DNA of 64,000 nucleotides from Lichenostomus cassidix. Its lineage: Eukaryota; Chordata; Aves; Passeriformes; Meliphagidae. A program made the translations under genes and the position numbers. Position 1 is the first letter of the stretch. The number at the start of each line of letters is the position of its first letter. The stretch is from assembly GCA_008360975.2 (NCBI GenBank), contig CM039210.1:11224293-11288292 (forward strand). Reading direction: 5' to 3'. The notes beneath the pieces are model-generated. The model searched no databases. It was given only the letters and a program-made list of their open reading frames with translations, and was not told the origin of the DNA. Of the stretch, positions 42,911-52,648 are shown piece by piece.

Positions 42911-44422
42911 ATGGCTAACGATTTGAAAACTGAGAGTAAGAAACTTACACAATATTTACGGAGGCACAATGTTCACATTGATACTGATGACCCCTGGCCC
43001 ACAGAAAACTGGTTTCAGTGGGGAAACATAAAAGAAAAATTAGATGAAAAACGGGGTTCATTAAAAGATACCAAAGGAAAGGGCATTATTTGTCATGTAC
43101 TCGCCCTATGTTTAAACTCTGCTTGGAGATGGAGAGAACAAATAATAAGAGAAAATGAAAAATTGATGAATGAAATACAGAGATTAAAATTGGCACAATT
43201 ATCCCTGCAAGGCCAATATAACCAGGCAAAACAGGGGCTAAAAGAATCTAAAAAACATGCAAAAATGGTGGAGGAAAAATTGGAATTAACATTATTGCAT
43301 GTTCCCAAATCTATGGATGTCAGAAAAATTAAAAAATTAATAACATCTCCTGAAAATTGGGATGGTGACATCTGGGAAAGCTCTGATGAAAATTATAATG
43401 ACACCTTTGACTTAGAGTCAGATGAAAACACGAAACTTCCACCGTCTGAGGAGGAAGAAATTCCAGAATTTAAAATGAAACCCATAATAAAAACTGAGAT
43501 ATCTCAGGGCCCGCGAAGGCGAGGCCAGCAAACTACCACCAAAACAACCCCGTATGATGCCTTACAAATGACAAACATTAAAGAAAAATATTCAAGAAAG
43601 GCGGGGGAAAGTGAAACAGAATATTTATGGAGAGTTTGCCTCACAGGAAGAGATAATGTATTATTAGATGGCTCAGAGAACTATGGGTTCTGGGGTCCAG
43701 GAGTATTTTTACACCTTGAACCACAACCTCCTGACGAGCCACACTCCATCACTAGCAGAGTAGCTTACTGGGCAGGAGGAACAAACCAAATGGACAGAGG
43801 AGAACCAACTGTACTCCCTATTCATACTCCAGACGAGGTTACAGTTGCAATTGCTAAAGCTGCTTGTATCCAAGCGATTCATGAAAGAGGGGGCAGAAAC
43901 ATCCCAATCTCTGCGGAGGTAGATCCTGAAAAGATGCTCCCCTTAATACGGGGAGCCCCATCAGACATAAAAAATCACTTGGTACAAAAACGAGATGAAA
44001 TCAAAAACAATATAACATTCAACAGACAAAACCCACACGCACCGCAGAGACCTATACCTACATGGGCAGATCTCTCACACCATGTAACCTCCCATGCAAA
44101 AGAAATTGGGTAGAATTTAGAGTCAGTAATCGAACCCAAAAGAATTCCTGAACGGCGAGTGAAAGTAGTAAAACATAACCCCTCCGAGAAAAAGAATTAT
44201 TATCAATCAGACTCTAATAAAGGAAAAAGAAACGAGTTATGGAGAAAAGCCCTCTCCCTGAGTATTCCAAAAGATTTAATCAGAAGGAAGCCAAATAGCT
44301 CCATTGCAAGCTTGATCCAATTCACAGAACAGATGAAATCACCACCACTTAGCAATTCAAACATCACACAAGAAGCAGAAACTGCACCTACACCCAACCC
44401 ATTTGCACCTCAAAAAAACTGA
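42911..44422 (+). pseudogene. gag: gag of S, one internal stop
   Basis: The ATG lies two bases after the primer site. Residues 1-75 are matrix-like, and about 75-130 form a strongly charged coiled coil (REQIIRENEKLMNEIQRLKL). An acidic linker follows. A capsid-like region from about residue 210 contains YSRKAGESETEYLWRVCLTG and FWGPGVFL. A TAG at 44111-44113 interrupts it. The frame then continues through a basic tail to TGA 44420-44422. No CCHC zinc knuckle is present, and the start is not of MG type. Confidence 0.85.
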
Positions 44423-44462
44423 CAAGCGCTGGACCGTCAGGGCAGCCGAGCCAGCGCTCAGA
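44413..44462 (+). promoter_or_regulatory. gag-pro -1 frameshift signal of S
   Basis: Heptamer A AAA AAC (44413-44419) is in the gag frame directly before the TGA. After a 5-nt spacer, AGCGCTGG (44425-44432) can pair perfectly with CCAGCGCT about 18 bases on. The -1 frame is open into protease. This is the slippery sequence of many betaretroviral gag-pro junctions. Confidence 0.8.
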
Positions 44463-44796
44463 CACACCTAAAGAATCTAGCCCACATGTGTATTTGCCCG
44501 TAGAGCCAAAGAGGCAACCTCTGAAATTCCTTATTGATACTGGAGCCCAAATCTCTTTAATCTCTTTAGCAGACGCTGAAAAACTAAACTTAAGTTTTAA
44601 AAAGAGGAAACAGATACTTCTAACTGGTTTTAATAGAGACAGTACCACAGCTCACTTAGCAAAAATCCGGTTGTGGTTACCTGGAGAAAAAAGAATGACA
44701 GCCCATATTTTTGCTATTGCTAATCATGAAGAAAGCATTTTAGGATATGATATCCTTCAAGGAAAAAAGTGGCAATTACAAGACGGTACTATCTAG
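44419..44796 (+). CDS. pro: protease of S
   Basis: Read in the -1 frame after gag. A short linker is followed by retropepsin with FLIDTGAQISLIS near 44527-44565 and ILGYDILQ near 44737-44760, the expected active site and C-terminal hydrophobic-glycine motif. TAG 44794-44796 ends the frame. RT continues in a third frame, so a one-base indel or a further shift lies at about 44790. Confidence 0.82.
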   Translation: MTSAGPSGQPSQRSDTPKESSPHVYLPVEPKRQPLKFLIDTGAQISLISLADAEKLNLSFKKRKQILLTGFNRDSTTAHLAKIRLWLPGEKRMTAHIFAIANHEESILGYDILQGKKWQLQDGTI

Positions 44797-44799
44797 TCT

Positions 44800-45391
44800 T
44801 TTGGTTCTGCAGAAACCTCACGCAGTAACCTTTTTGGAAAAAAATAGAAAAATAAAACTTCTAAAAATGGCTCCAATATTACCTGTGTCTGCTGTAACTA
44901 ATGTCAAACAATATCCCATACCTCTAGCAGCCAAAAAGGGAATAGATGCGGTAATCACAAACTTAGAACAAAGAAATATCATATACAGAACACATTCTCC
45001 TTTTAATTCCCCTGTCTGACCAGTAAAAAAGCCAGATGGAAACTGGAGATTAACTGTTGATTATCGAAGGTTAAATTCTAATACGGGACCCCTAGCCGCA
45101 GCTGTTCCCAACATTGCAAACTTAACTTCCACACTGCAAGCTTCTGCTCACGAGTGGATAGCTGTGCTAGATATAAAAGACATGTTTTTCATGGTACCAA
45201 TTCGTGAGGAAGACAAACCTAAGTTTGCATTCACGTGGGATGGAGTACAATATACGTTCAACCGACTGCCTCAAAGATATAAACACTCCCCCACTATAGC
45301 ACACAATGCTTTAGCTGAGCTACTCCAACAAGTACACATACCAGAAAGAGTGCAAATGTATCAATATATCGATGATGTATTGGTGGGTAGT
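44800..45391 (+). pseudogene. pol: reverse transcriptase of S, N-terminal part
   Basis: The frame contains LPVSAVTNVKQYPI, then SPFNSPV followed by TGA 45017-45019 in place of an expected tryptophan. Next come TVDYRRLN, AAAVPNIANL, VLDIKDMFF and LPQRYKHSPTIAH. Catalytic YIDD lies at 45365-45376. The AAAVP and TVDYRxLN pattern is characteristic of class III (ERV-L-like) RT. A2 begins 15 bases after YIDD. Confidence 0.88.
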
Positions 45392-46187
45392 TGAAGTTGT
45401 AAGGGGTCCGGCGGGGTCCGGCCGCCTGGCCCCAACGAGCTCCGGGGCTTCGGGAGACCTCGGGGGCCTCACCTGGCCCAAGCTCTCAGCCCTCCCGGCT
45501 GTTCAGCTCTGTCCCAGAGGCGGCTGCGGTCAGCCTCGGTGTTCCCAGGGTCGCTCCTTGGAGCGGCAGGGACCACGCGGCGGAGGCGGGTGCCTCCCGG
45601 GCAGGAACGCCGTGGAGTCGCTGGTCGCTTCCTGTGATAAAGAGAGTGCTACGAGTTGAGAGTCAGCAGTGTGCAGTTTATTCAAGGAGAAGCGGCGCGG
45701 GGGAGGCACACTGGGGGCTCTCGGGTGGGGCGGTCCACGCAGCTGCCGGGCGCAGAACCCGGCGGGGCTGGGGTCGCGGCCACACCACACCGAGAGAACA
45801 AAGGGAAGGGGTTTTTAGGGGGAAATACGGGGTTTCCCGGGGAGGGACAGCAGGGGCGGAGCCAACGGGGCTCCGGGACAACATGAGGGACAAGCGGGGG
45901 AGCAAATGAAATATAAGTAGGGAGGGGATTACAAGCAACTCATGGGGAAAGCCCGGCAACAGAACATTCTAGTGAGGGCAAGCAGCGGGGGCGGTGCTAG
46001 GGGCGGGGAAGCGAACTTTAAACCAATAAACTTAGGAAAAACTTTCCAGGGGAGGGAGAGAGCGGTTTACGGCCCGGCCTCCTCCGTGTCCCAGGCGATG
46101 GCATCCTCGGCAGCGTCCCCGTGGATTACGCCGACCGCCGGCCTCGGGGACTCGGGATCCGCAGCATCGGGCCGCCGCACCCCCACA
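45392..46187 (-). mobile_element. 3' LTR of A2
   Basis: Minus strand TGTGGGGGTGCGG...ACAACTTCA. TATA-like TTATATTTC is near 45908-45917 and AATAAA at 45677-45682 (plus-strand TTTATT). The first roughly 120 bases of U3 code for the env C-terminus. GC-rich R-U5. Confidence 0.95.
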
Positions 46188-46802
46188 CCTCCCCCTTCTT
46201 TACTAAATAAGGAGCGAATATGCTTAACTAAATATTTCTTAATCAATGCAAATGAAGCAGCAATTAAAGCAATAGCAAATAAAACAATAACGCAGTCTTT
46301 TAAAAGCGTGGCTCCCCATTCGGGCAGTCCCAGTCCTTTCAGTGCTTTGTGGGCCCATCCTCCGACGGTGGAAAGCGTGGAGTTCACAGCATGACGGACG
46401 CCATCCAAGGTGCTTTCAAACCAGAGACTGCTCTCGAAGGTGATGTTTCTTATCAAGGCGTCCATATCCTGCAGCCTCTGGTGGATGCTACGGCTCCTGG
46501 AGGATAGGTTGAAGCAGCAGAGCCCCTCAAACTGTTGACAGCCATGTCCATGCGCAAGGAGCAAAAAATCAACGGATACACATTTGCTCCTTGTTCATGG
46601 CACAGGCTGAAGTCACCCAGACGTTGGAGCTAGGCTGCCTCACAACCCACGGTTGGACTGGGACGATGGTCAAGAGGAGGAGGAAAAGGTGCGCGAGGGT
46701 GACGGTGCGCATCTTGGCCACTGAATGTGGAGATAAACAAAACAGCATTAACATAAGAAACACGTGTTGGGGTAGGAGGAGGAGGGAGGACGGAAAGGCC
46801 AT
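46067..46802 (-). pseudogene. env: env of A2 with surface-subunit deletion
   Basis: The start at 46802 gives a long hydrophobic leader and then the first roughly 40 residues of SU to NKEQMC. There the sequence jumps (about 46573) into TM at DFLLLAHGHG in a different frame, so the leader frame ends at 46569. Compared with A1, about 820 bp are lost, covering most of SU and the fusion peptide. The TM part (46067-46564) keeps the CX6CC loop (CQQFEGLCC), membrane anchor and tail. The tail extends into the LTR. Confidence 0.92.
46188..46201 (-). promoter_or_regulatory. Polypurine tract of A2
   Basis: Minus-strand AAAGAAGGGGGAGG lies directly before the 3' LTR and inside the env TM coding region. 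It primes plus-strand DNA synthesis in retroviruses. Confidence 0.85.
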
Positions 46803-46866
46803 AGGGAAGAGGGGGAAGGAAAGTGGGAGGCTGGCTCAGGGAACTGCGGGATGGACTCTTGGTGAC

Positions 46867-49590
46867 TCAGACGCTCTGCTTGCGAGTGTGGGGTCGGAGG
46901 CGGCGAGGTGAGGAAGGTGGAGTCTCCGCCTTCTTCTTGCGGCGCCAGTGGGCCGATGTCACGTCCTTTGGCTCCGGTCTCGGGGAGAGTGGCCCTGCTT
47001 TTAGGAAAGGCTTGACAAATTTAGCTGGGACCCATCGTGGCCCTTCAGAGGTGGAGACGCAGCAATAGCCACGCCCCCAGATGATAAGTGGGAAGGGACC
47101 CACAATCTTTAGGGAGTCCGGTTCCTTGATCAGGACAAGGGGGCGCTCCTTCAGCTTGGCTCGCGTGTGGTTGGCAAAGTGGCGAACCACCGGGGGGTCT
47201 GACTCCTTATCGGAGCAATTGAGAAAATTTAGAGTAAAAAGAGCCCTGGCGAGCCGATTTGCCGGGGTCTCTGTTTCTGGTCCCCCCTTTTGCTGCTGAA
47301 GCACCCTCTTGAGGGACCGATGGGCCCTTTCCACCAGGGCCTGACCCGTGGCTGAGTGGGGAATCCCGGTGGTGTGGGAAACGCCCCACTGGAGGAAAAA
47401 TTTCCTCACTGGTCCAGAGGTGTAACACGGACCGTTGTCCGTCTTAACCTCTTTAGGAATACCCAGGACGGCGAAGGCCTGCAGGAAGTGCGAAATCGCA
47501 TCCTTCGCCTTTTCCCCCGAATGTGCGGTGGCAAAGATCGCGCCTGAAAAGGTGTCTACGCTCACGTGTACATATTTTAGCCGGCCAAATTCAGGCACGT
47601 GCGTGACATCTGACTGCCAAAGCTCCCCACTATTAAGCCCTCTGGGGTTGATTCCAGACCCCATGGATGTAATCTGGAGGGGTTGACAATGGGGACAGGC
47701 CGCCACAATGGCCTTGGCTTGGTCCACTGTTAACTCAAACATTCGCCTCAGGGCCGGGACATTTTGGTGAAAGAGTGCATGGCTCAGCGATGCCTGCTGG
47801 AATCGATCAGGCACGTTGGCAACATGCACGGGCGCAGCGAGCGCGTCTGCCACCCTATTCCCTTCCGTGATTGGACCCGGAAGGTCAGTGTGTGAACGCA
47901 CATGCATCACGTAGAAGGGTTGGTCACGGTGGGAAATGGCTGTCTTGAGCCTCTTGACCAAGCAATTAATTTTTGGGTTGGAGGAGCCGGACAGCCAACT
48001 GTCCTCAGCCCTTGAAACGATCCCCGCTACATAGGCCGAATCAGTAACCAGATTGAAGGGTCCCGGAAAGCGCTCAAATGCTCTGACGGCGGCTGCGAGC
48101 TCGGCCACCTGGGCGGACCCAGACACGATCTCGACATCGCAATCCCACCGCTCTGTCGAGGGGTTCCACCAGGCAATCACCGATTTTCCTGATGTGCCCG
48201 AGCCGTCAGTGAAAAGTGTCGGAGCACTGAGGGGTTTCCGACTTTGGACCCGGTCAAGAACAATTTTTAGTTCAGATATTGCGAATATCTTATGTTTTGG
48301 AAACCAGGTAACAACCTGGCCGGGAAACGATTCAAGTGCTAGCTGCATCTCCTCACTCTTTATCAAGGCGAATTCGAATGATTTTGTATCAAATGGAACG
48401 TGGATGTATGCGAACTCACGTCCTGCTAGGGTGGACAGGCGGGACCTCGCTCGTCTAACAAGCTGCGCCGTTTTGTCCAGTGGCGAAACTAAAACTTTGG
48501 AGGACGAGATAGGCAGGAAGACCCACTCAATAATGAGCAGTCGGTTCTCCATGTCTTTCAGGTCCCATTGAAAGATGAGCCCGTGCAGGTGGGGCATTTT
48601 ACCGAGGATGGCCAAATTAAAGGGCAATTTGGGGTCGCATCGGTGAACGCGACATGTTTTCAGGGCGTTCTGTACCTTTCTGATGGATTCCCGCGCTTCC
48701 GGGGTCAGTGTCCTTGGGGAGGTCAGGTCGCGATCTCCACACAGGAGGGAAAACAGCGGGACCAGGTCTTCCGAGGAGATGCCGATCAGGGGCCGAATCC
48801 AGTTGATGGCACCACAGAGCTGGTGCATTTCCTGCAGGTTAGATGGATTGTCAATAATTTTGATCGGCAAAGGTGTTATTGTTTGCTCCTCAATTTTTGC
48901 TCCCAGGTATCTCCACGGCGCCGTCACCTGGACCTTGGAGGGTTGGATCTCAAACCCTTCGCTCTCTAGGGCCCCCACGACTCTAGAGAGTGCTGTCCGC
49001 AAGATGGCTTCGGTTGGCGAACAGACCAATCCATCATCCATATAATGGACAATGATTGACTCACCCGTGACCTCTCGCACTGGTGCGAGAATGCTGTCCA
49101 CATACCACTGGCAAATGGTGGGGGAGTTTTTCATCCCTTGCGGGAGCACTCGCCAGTGATAGCGGCGCATTGGGCGTTCCCTGTTGGTGGAGGGAACTGA
49201 AAAGGCGAACCTGGGCGCATCGTCTGGGTGCAGGGGGATCTGGAAGAAGCAGTCCTTTATGTCCACCACTGCAATCTTCCAGTCCCGCGGGAGCATTGAA
49301 GGTGATGGCAACCCGGGCTGGAGAGGCCCCATGTCCTCAATGACTTCGTTTATTTTTCTGAGGTCATGGAGGAGCCTCCATTGGGTCCCTCCCGCCTTCT
49401 TGATAACGAAGACGGGCGAGTTCCATGGACTGGTCGAGGGCACGATGTGCCCCTTCTCCAGTTGCTCCTCAACGAGCTCTTCAAGCGCTCTTAATTTGTG
49501 TATAGGCAAAGGCCACTGGTCGACCCAGACAGGTTTATCAGTGAGCCAAATCAATGGCTGGGTCGGGCGCTCACCAGTGACCCCAATCAA
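46867..49590 (-). CDS. pol: pol of A2 (RT, RNase H, integrase), open
   Basis: Read from the pro-pol shift, and open for about 905 codons to 46867. The whole open frame extends back to 49653. Landmarks by residue of that frame: LPQGMKN about 170, YMDD about 205, FTDGSG of RNase H about 479, the integrase zinc region with HALFHQN...CPHC about 630-660, SDVTHV about 685, TDNGPCYTS about 738, and ALVERAHRSLK about 772-782. All catalytic acidic residues appear present. The C-terminus is basic (RRKKKAETPPSSPRR). A 928-codon uninterrupted frame is strong evidence of recent insertion. Confidence 0.95.
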   Translation of the reverse strand: MIGVTGERPTQPLIWLTDKPVWVDQWPLPIHKLRALEELVEEQLEKGHIVPSTSPWNSPVFVIKKAGGTQWRLLHDLRKINEVIEDMGPLQPGLPSPSMLPRDWKIAVVDIKDCFFQIPLHPDDAPRFAFSVPSTNRERPMRRYHWRVLPQGMKNSPTICQWYVDSILAPVREVTGESIIVHYMDDGLVCSPTEAILRTALSRVVGALESEGFEIQPSKVQVTAPWRYLGAKIEEQTITPLPIKIIDNPSNLQEMHQLCGAINWIRPLIGISSEDLVPLFSLLCGDRDLTSPRTLTPEARESIRKVQNALKTCRVHRCDPKLPFNLAILGKMPHLHGLIFQWDLKDMENRLLIIEWVFLPISSSKVLVSPLDKTAQLVRRARSRLSTLAGREFAYIHVPFDTKSFEFALIKSEEMQLALESFPGQVVTWFPKHKIFAISELKIVLDRVQSRKPLSAPTLFTDGSGTSGKSVIAWWNPSTERWDCDVEIVSGSAQVAELAAAVRAFERFPGPFNLVTDSAYVAGIVSRAEDSWLSGSSNPKINCLVKRLKTAISHRDQPFYVMHVRSHTDLPGPITEGNRVADALAAPVHVANVPDRFQQASLSHALFHQNVPALRRMFELTVDQAKAIVAACPHCQPLQITSMGSGINPRGLNSGELWQSDVTHVPEFGRLKYVHVSVDTFSGAIFATAHSGEKAKDAISHFLQAFAVLGIPKEVKTDNGPCYTSGPVRKFFLQWGVSHTTGIPHSATGQALVERAHRSLKRVLQQQKGGPETETPANRLARALFTLNFLNCSDKESDPPVVRHFANHTRAKLKERPLVLIKEPDSLKIVGPFPLIIWGRGYCCVSTSEGPRWVPAKFVKPFLKAGPLSPRPEPKDVTSAHWRRKKKAETPPSSPRRLRPHTRKQSV

Positions 49591-49596
49591 AAATCC
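49541..49596 (-). promoter_or_regulatory. pro-pol frameshift signal of A2
   Basis: Heptamer G GAT TTT (49596-49590) precedes the pro stop. Stem 1 GGGTC/GACCC is 49583-49579 with 49564-49560. Loop GTGAGC (49574-49569) pairs with GCTCAC (49546-49541). The fold matches A1 except that the sixth pair of stem 1 is lost here. Confidence 0.8.
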
Positions 49597-50297
49597 CGAG
49601 CCGGAGCCAATTCGACTCGGGCACCCCATTGGGACATAGTGTCTCTCCCCCACAGGTTGAATCCCGAGTTGATGATGAATGGCCGCACGGTGGCGATGCG
49701 ACCCTCGGGGCCTTCAATTAGAACGGGGATGGAACTCCGCTCTGCAGGAGTATATCCTCCCACACCTTTCAACGACTGAGCCACAGGCTCCTTGGCCCAT
49801 GCCGACGGCCAACTCGCCGAGGAGATGACCGTGACATCCGCACCAGTGTCAATCATGCCAGTAAGGGAGATGTTGCTTCCCTTCTGGGAAAGGCCACAAG
49901 TAAGCATTGGCCTGTCCTTACCAACCGCCTCGGACCAGGCAACCAGCGGTCGTTCCGTGAGGATAGCGTGGAACGGGATGACCTTGATCCTGGCCACGAC
50001 CTGATTCCTAGAGAGGATAAGAGGGGGGTCGGCAACTTCAACCTGGAGTGGAAAGAACCCCTCTGCATCCACTCTTATCAAGGAAGGGATGATGGCAATC
50101 CCTTTGGGTCCGGCGTCCGCATCTGAAATGGCAAGGACAAGAGCGTCAGGAAAGTCACATTTGAGTCTAACAAGAAAAGAGTCACATCCGGGTATGGTAC
50201 AGTCATCGTCGACCCACGCCTGCTGGAAATCCGTGGGGTCGAGGCCGGCCGGTGGCTGTTGGCAGCGTGAGGCCGGCATCTCACGCTGCGCTCTCAG
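49587..50297 (-). CDS. pro: pro of A2 (dUTPase-like segment plus protease), open
   Basis: Entered by -1 shift from gag and open to TGA 49587-49589. The N-terminal roughly 110 residues (GLDPTDF, ADPPLILSRNQVVARIKVIP) have the length and endings of a trimeric dUTPase, but conserved motifs are weak (inference). Retropepsin follows with LTGMIDTGADVTVIS (about residues 135-150) and LWGRD. The family order of dUTPase then protease is that of betaretroviruses. Confidence 0.88.
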   Translation of the reverse strand: MRAQREMPASRCQQPPAGLDPTDFQQAWVDDDCTIPGCDSFLVRLKCDFPDALVLAISDADAGPKGIAIIPSLIRVDAEGFFPLQVEVADPPLILSRNQVVARIKVIPFHAILTERPLVAWSEAVGKDRPMLTCGLSQKGSNISLTGMIDTGADVTVISSASWPSAWAKEPVAQSLKGVGGYTPAERSSIPVLIEGPEGRIATVRPFIINSGFNLWGRDTMSQWGARVELAPARDF

Positions 50298-50303
50298 TTT
50301 CCC
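50244..50303 (-). promoter_or_regulatory. gag-pro frameshift signal of A2
   Basis: Heptamer G GGA AAC (50303-50297), 7-nt spacer, and a perfect 10-bp stem 1 (50289-50280 with 50271-50262). An 8-nt loop contains GCCGGC, which can pair with 50249-50244. Compared with A1, pair 7 of stem 1 changes from C-G to T-A, a compensatory change. Confidence 0.85.
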
Positions 50304-52354
50304 TGGCCAGCAGGGAAGGGAGGTGGAAATGAGGAAGGGTCAGTTAGGGACATGGGGGAAGGACGCTGGGCGCGGGCAGGGGCAGGAGCAGGAGAGCGGG
50401 AGAACTTGGAAATTTCCTCGACCGGCGTGGGGCAGTCTGCGGCGAAGTGTCCTCTTTTGCCACACCGGTTACAGGTGGCATAGGTGTTTCGGATGGCCAG
50501 TGCCTGAGAGGTGTTAGCATTCAGCGCCTTGACCGCAGCCAGGCGCCGACAGGCACTGACCATCTGGGCGATGGTCGGCCGTGGGTCATGTGGCAGGGAC
50601 AATATGATTTCTTTGCAGATGGTGTTGGATCTGGTGATTGCCCCATCCACAAGCAGCTGCTCCCTGATGGTGTGGTCGGGGACCTGACGATCGATGGCCT
50701 GTTTGAGTTTGTCAACAAAACTGGGGAAGGCCTCGTCAGGCCCTTGGAATATCTCCAAGTAGGGGATGGTAGGGGCATCCACCGGAGGGATACCAAGCAG
50801 TACCCTCTCCGCTGCACCAGTGAGAGACACTAGAACGTCTATGGGTATCTCTCGGGCTTGCGTCTGGGGTTTAGAATAATCCCCCTCACCCAACAACAAC
50901 TCGAAGGTGGGGCCGTTTGGAGTGCCGTGCCCAGGAAGCAGTCGCTCTAGCCCCCTGATCTGCCTTTTCCACTCGTCCTCCCACTCTTGGTATTCAACGG
51001 GGGACAGTAGACAAGACATCACTAATTTAATGTCGGAGGGAACTAGAGGGACGCCAGTTAGAGTGGCGTGAAGGACTGCTTTGAAATAGTTCGAGTCCCG
51101 GCCAAACTCCTTTTGCGTTTTGGCCAGGTCTTTGAGCGCGGCCCTGTCAAAGGGCTCCCACCGTGGGTGATCGCGTTGCCCCGAAACGCGGACTGGTGCG
51201 GCGAAGGGGGCCTGGAGGCTCCCCGGTTCCGGATCAAGGTGACAACCTTTCCCAGCCAAGCCGGAGGACCCATCCAAGATGGCCTCCTTCCGGTCAGGGA
51301 CCGTTGGAGGACCACCAAAGATGGCCTCCTTCCGGTCAGGGACCGTTGGAGGACCAACAAAGATGGCCTCCTTCCGGTCATCGTGGGAAAGGGGATCCAA
51401 GATGGCGTCCTTCCGGCGGACGCCGGAAGGGTAGCCGTGGGAACCGGGAAGACCCGCCTCCGGGGAGGGGCTAGGAAGGGGCGGATCATAGGGAGGGGCG
51501 ACTGACGAAGGTCCCGGGGAGGAGTCGAGGAAGAGGTGGGGTTTCGGTGGGAAAGGGGAGGTAGGCGGGGTAGGGATAAAGGGGTTGGGCGCAGGGGCGG
51601 AGGGTCCGAGGGAGGGGGTGTGCCCGCACGGTGATGGATAGGCCGCCCAGGGGGAGGGATCAGGGAAGGGGCTCGGCGGGAAAGCCGAAGAAGCAGCGGG
51701 AACGGGAGGATTATAGGGAGAAGGAATGGGGGATGGGAAAGCCACGCGGCAGGCGCCATCCTGGTGCCAGCCGCTGCTCCTTTGTGGCTCTCCGGGGAGA
51801 CAAAAGGAAACACGGCGGGGATTGCGGGGGACTACCAGGGACGAATCAACTCGGGAAGAGGGGTTAGGAGAGACAGAACCGGGGGTGCCCGAGAGGGTCG
51901 CGCGTTCTCCCTCCCAGGCAGGGGACGAAGTGACCACAGGGGCGCCGGAGACTAGATGAGAACTCCGTGTCCGCGGACGTTCTGAGCCGCCGCGGTCGCC
52001 TCGAGAAGGACAGGGGCTGGGGTTATTTGAGGAACGGGCAGACGGGGAAGGGTTAGCAGGGACTCCCGCGCTCCGAAGGGAGGGACGGAAAGCGTGGAAA
52101 ATCTGTGTTAAAATCCCGAAAAACTGGTCCACTCGCTTGTCCCCACGGGACAAAAGCTGGTTCATGCGCGAGCGGACCCCACGCCAAAAATCGATAGAGT
52201 TAGCATCTTGGGGAGAAACATCGGGAAATTCGGCAAAAATAAATTTAACAAAGCGTTTTAGGAGCGGGGAGGGAAAAGAAAATTTCGCTACTCGGAGGGA
52301 GGTTTTAACGGAAACATAAAATTCTCGTTGCTTTTTGGTTAGGTTAACTCCCAT
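50294..52354 (-). CDS. gag: gag of A2, open, 686 codons from the MG start
   Basis: The upstream in-frame triplet at 52363 is GTG. The first ATG, at 52354, gives MGVNLTKKQ, a myristoylation-type start, so it is preferred. Domains: matrix (to about residue 95), a long Pro/Ser-rich region with a 14-residue tandem repeat (51276-51420), capsid (ALKDLAKTQKEFGRD onward), one CCHC zinc knuckle (CNRCGKRGHFAADC), and a proline-rich tail. It is followed by the GGGAAAC shift site. Confidence 0.94.
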   Translation of the reverse strand: MGVNLTKKQREFYVSVKTSLRVAKFSFPSPLLKRFVKFIFAEFPDVSPQDANSIDFWRGVRSRMNQLLSRGDKRVDQFFGILTQIFHAFRPSLRSAGVPANPSPSARSSNNPSPCPSRGDRGGSERPRTRSSHLVSGAPVVTSSPAWEGERATLSGTPGSVSPNPSSRVDSSLVVPRNPRRVSFCLPGEPQRSSGWHQDGACRVAFPSPIPSPYNPPVPAASSAFPPSPFPDPSPWAAYPSPCGHTPSLGPSAPAPNPFIPTPPTSPFPPKPHLFLDSSPGPSSVAPPYDPPLPSPSPEAGLPGSHGYPSGVRRKDAILDPLSHDDRKEAIFVGPPTVPDRKEAIFGGPPTVPDRKEAILDGSSGLAGKGCHLDPEPGSLQAPFAAPVRVSGQRDHPRWEPFDRAALKDLAKTQKEFGRDSNYFKAVLHATLTGVPLVPSDIKLVMSCLLSPVEYQEWEDEWKRQIRGLERLLPGHGTPNGPTFELLLGEGDYSKPQTQAREIPIDVLVSLTGAAERVLLGIPPVDAPTIPYLEIFQGPDEAFPSFVDKLKQAIDRQVPDHTIREQLLVDGAITRSNTICKEIILSLPHDPRPTIAQMVSACRRLAAVKALNANTSQALAIRNTYATCNRCGKRGHFAADCPTPVEEISKFSRSPAPAPARAQRPSPMSLTDPSSFPPPFPAGQGN
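51276..51420 (-). repeat. Coding tandem repeat with AAGATGGC and CTTCCGG motifs in A2 gag
   Basis: Plus-strand AAGATGGC occurs at 51276, 51318, 51360 and 51399 (spacing 42, 42, 39). Each is followed 3 bases later by a CTTCCGG. A1 has three units. In Gag this encodes repeats of DRKEAIFxGPPTVP. Confidence 0.88.
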
Positions 52355-52648
52355 CTTTTCCACCCGAGATAAAGGTTAGCCGAACCAAACTCTCACCCGA
52401 CCGATCCGAACGAAAAATTAAATGAAAAGAGGGCAAGCTAGGGGACCCCTTCCCCTACCAACTCACCCGAACACAAAGCGGCGCGGTCGGTTCACGGGGC
52501 TCACGGGGCTGGCGGTGCCGGCGAGGAGCACCTCTCGATGTAGTCCAGGGAGGGTGCTGCAACTCGCCGGGTGGCGGACCAACAGATCTCCACTCTTCCC
52601 TTCCAAGGAGCGAAGGCAGGTTCGGAGGGTCACGTTGACGGCGCCACT
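52355..52648 (-). other. A2 leader, primer site and splice donor
   Basis: Two bases after the 5' LTR, TGGCGCCGTCAACGTGAC (52646-52629) occupies the primer-site position. It shares only its ends and an ACGTGA core with a tRNA-Trp site, so the primer is uncertain. A good donor G|GTGAGT is present on the minus strand at 52466-52461 and would serve env splicing. Confidence 0.6.

Noticed and set aside
45634..45909. 90-residue ORFs in the A2 LTRs (also 52891-53166)
   Set aside because: Antisense to the provirus, duplicated with the LTR, no domain.
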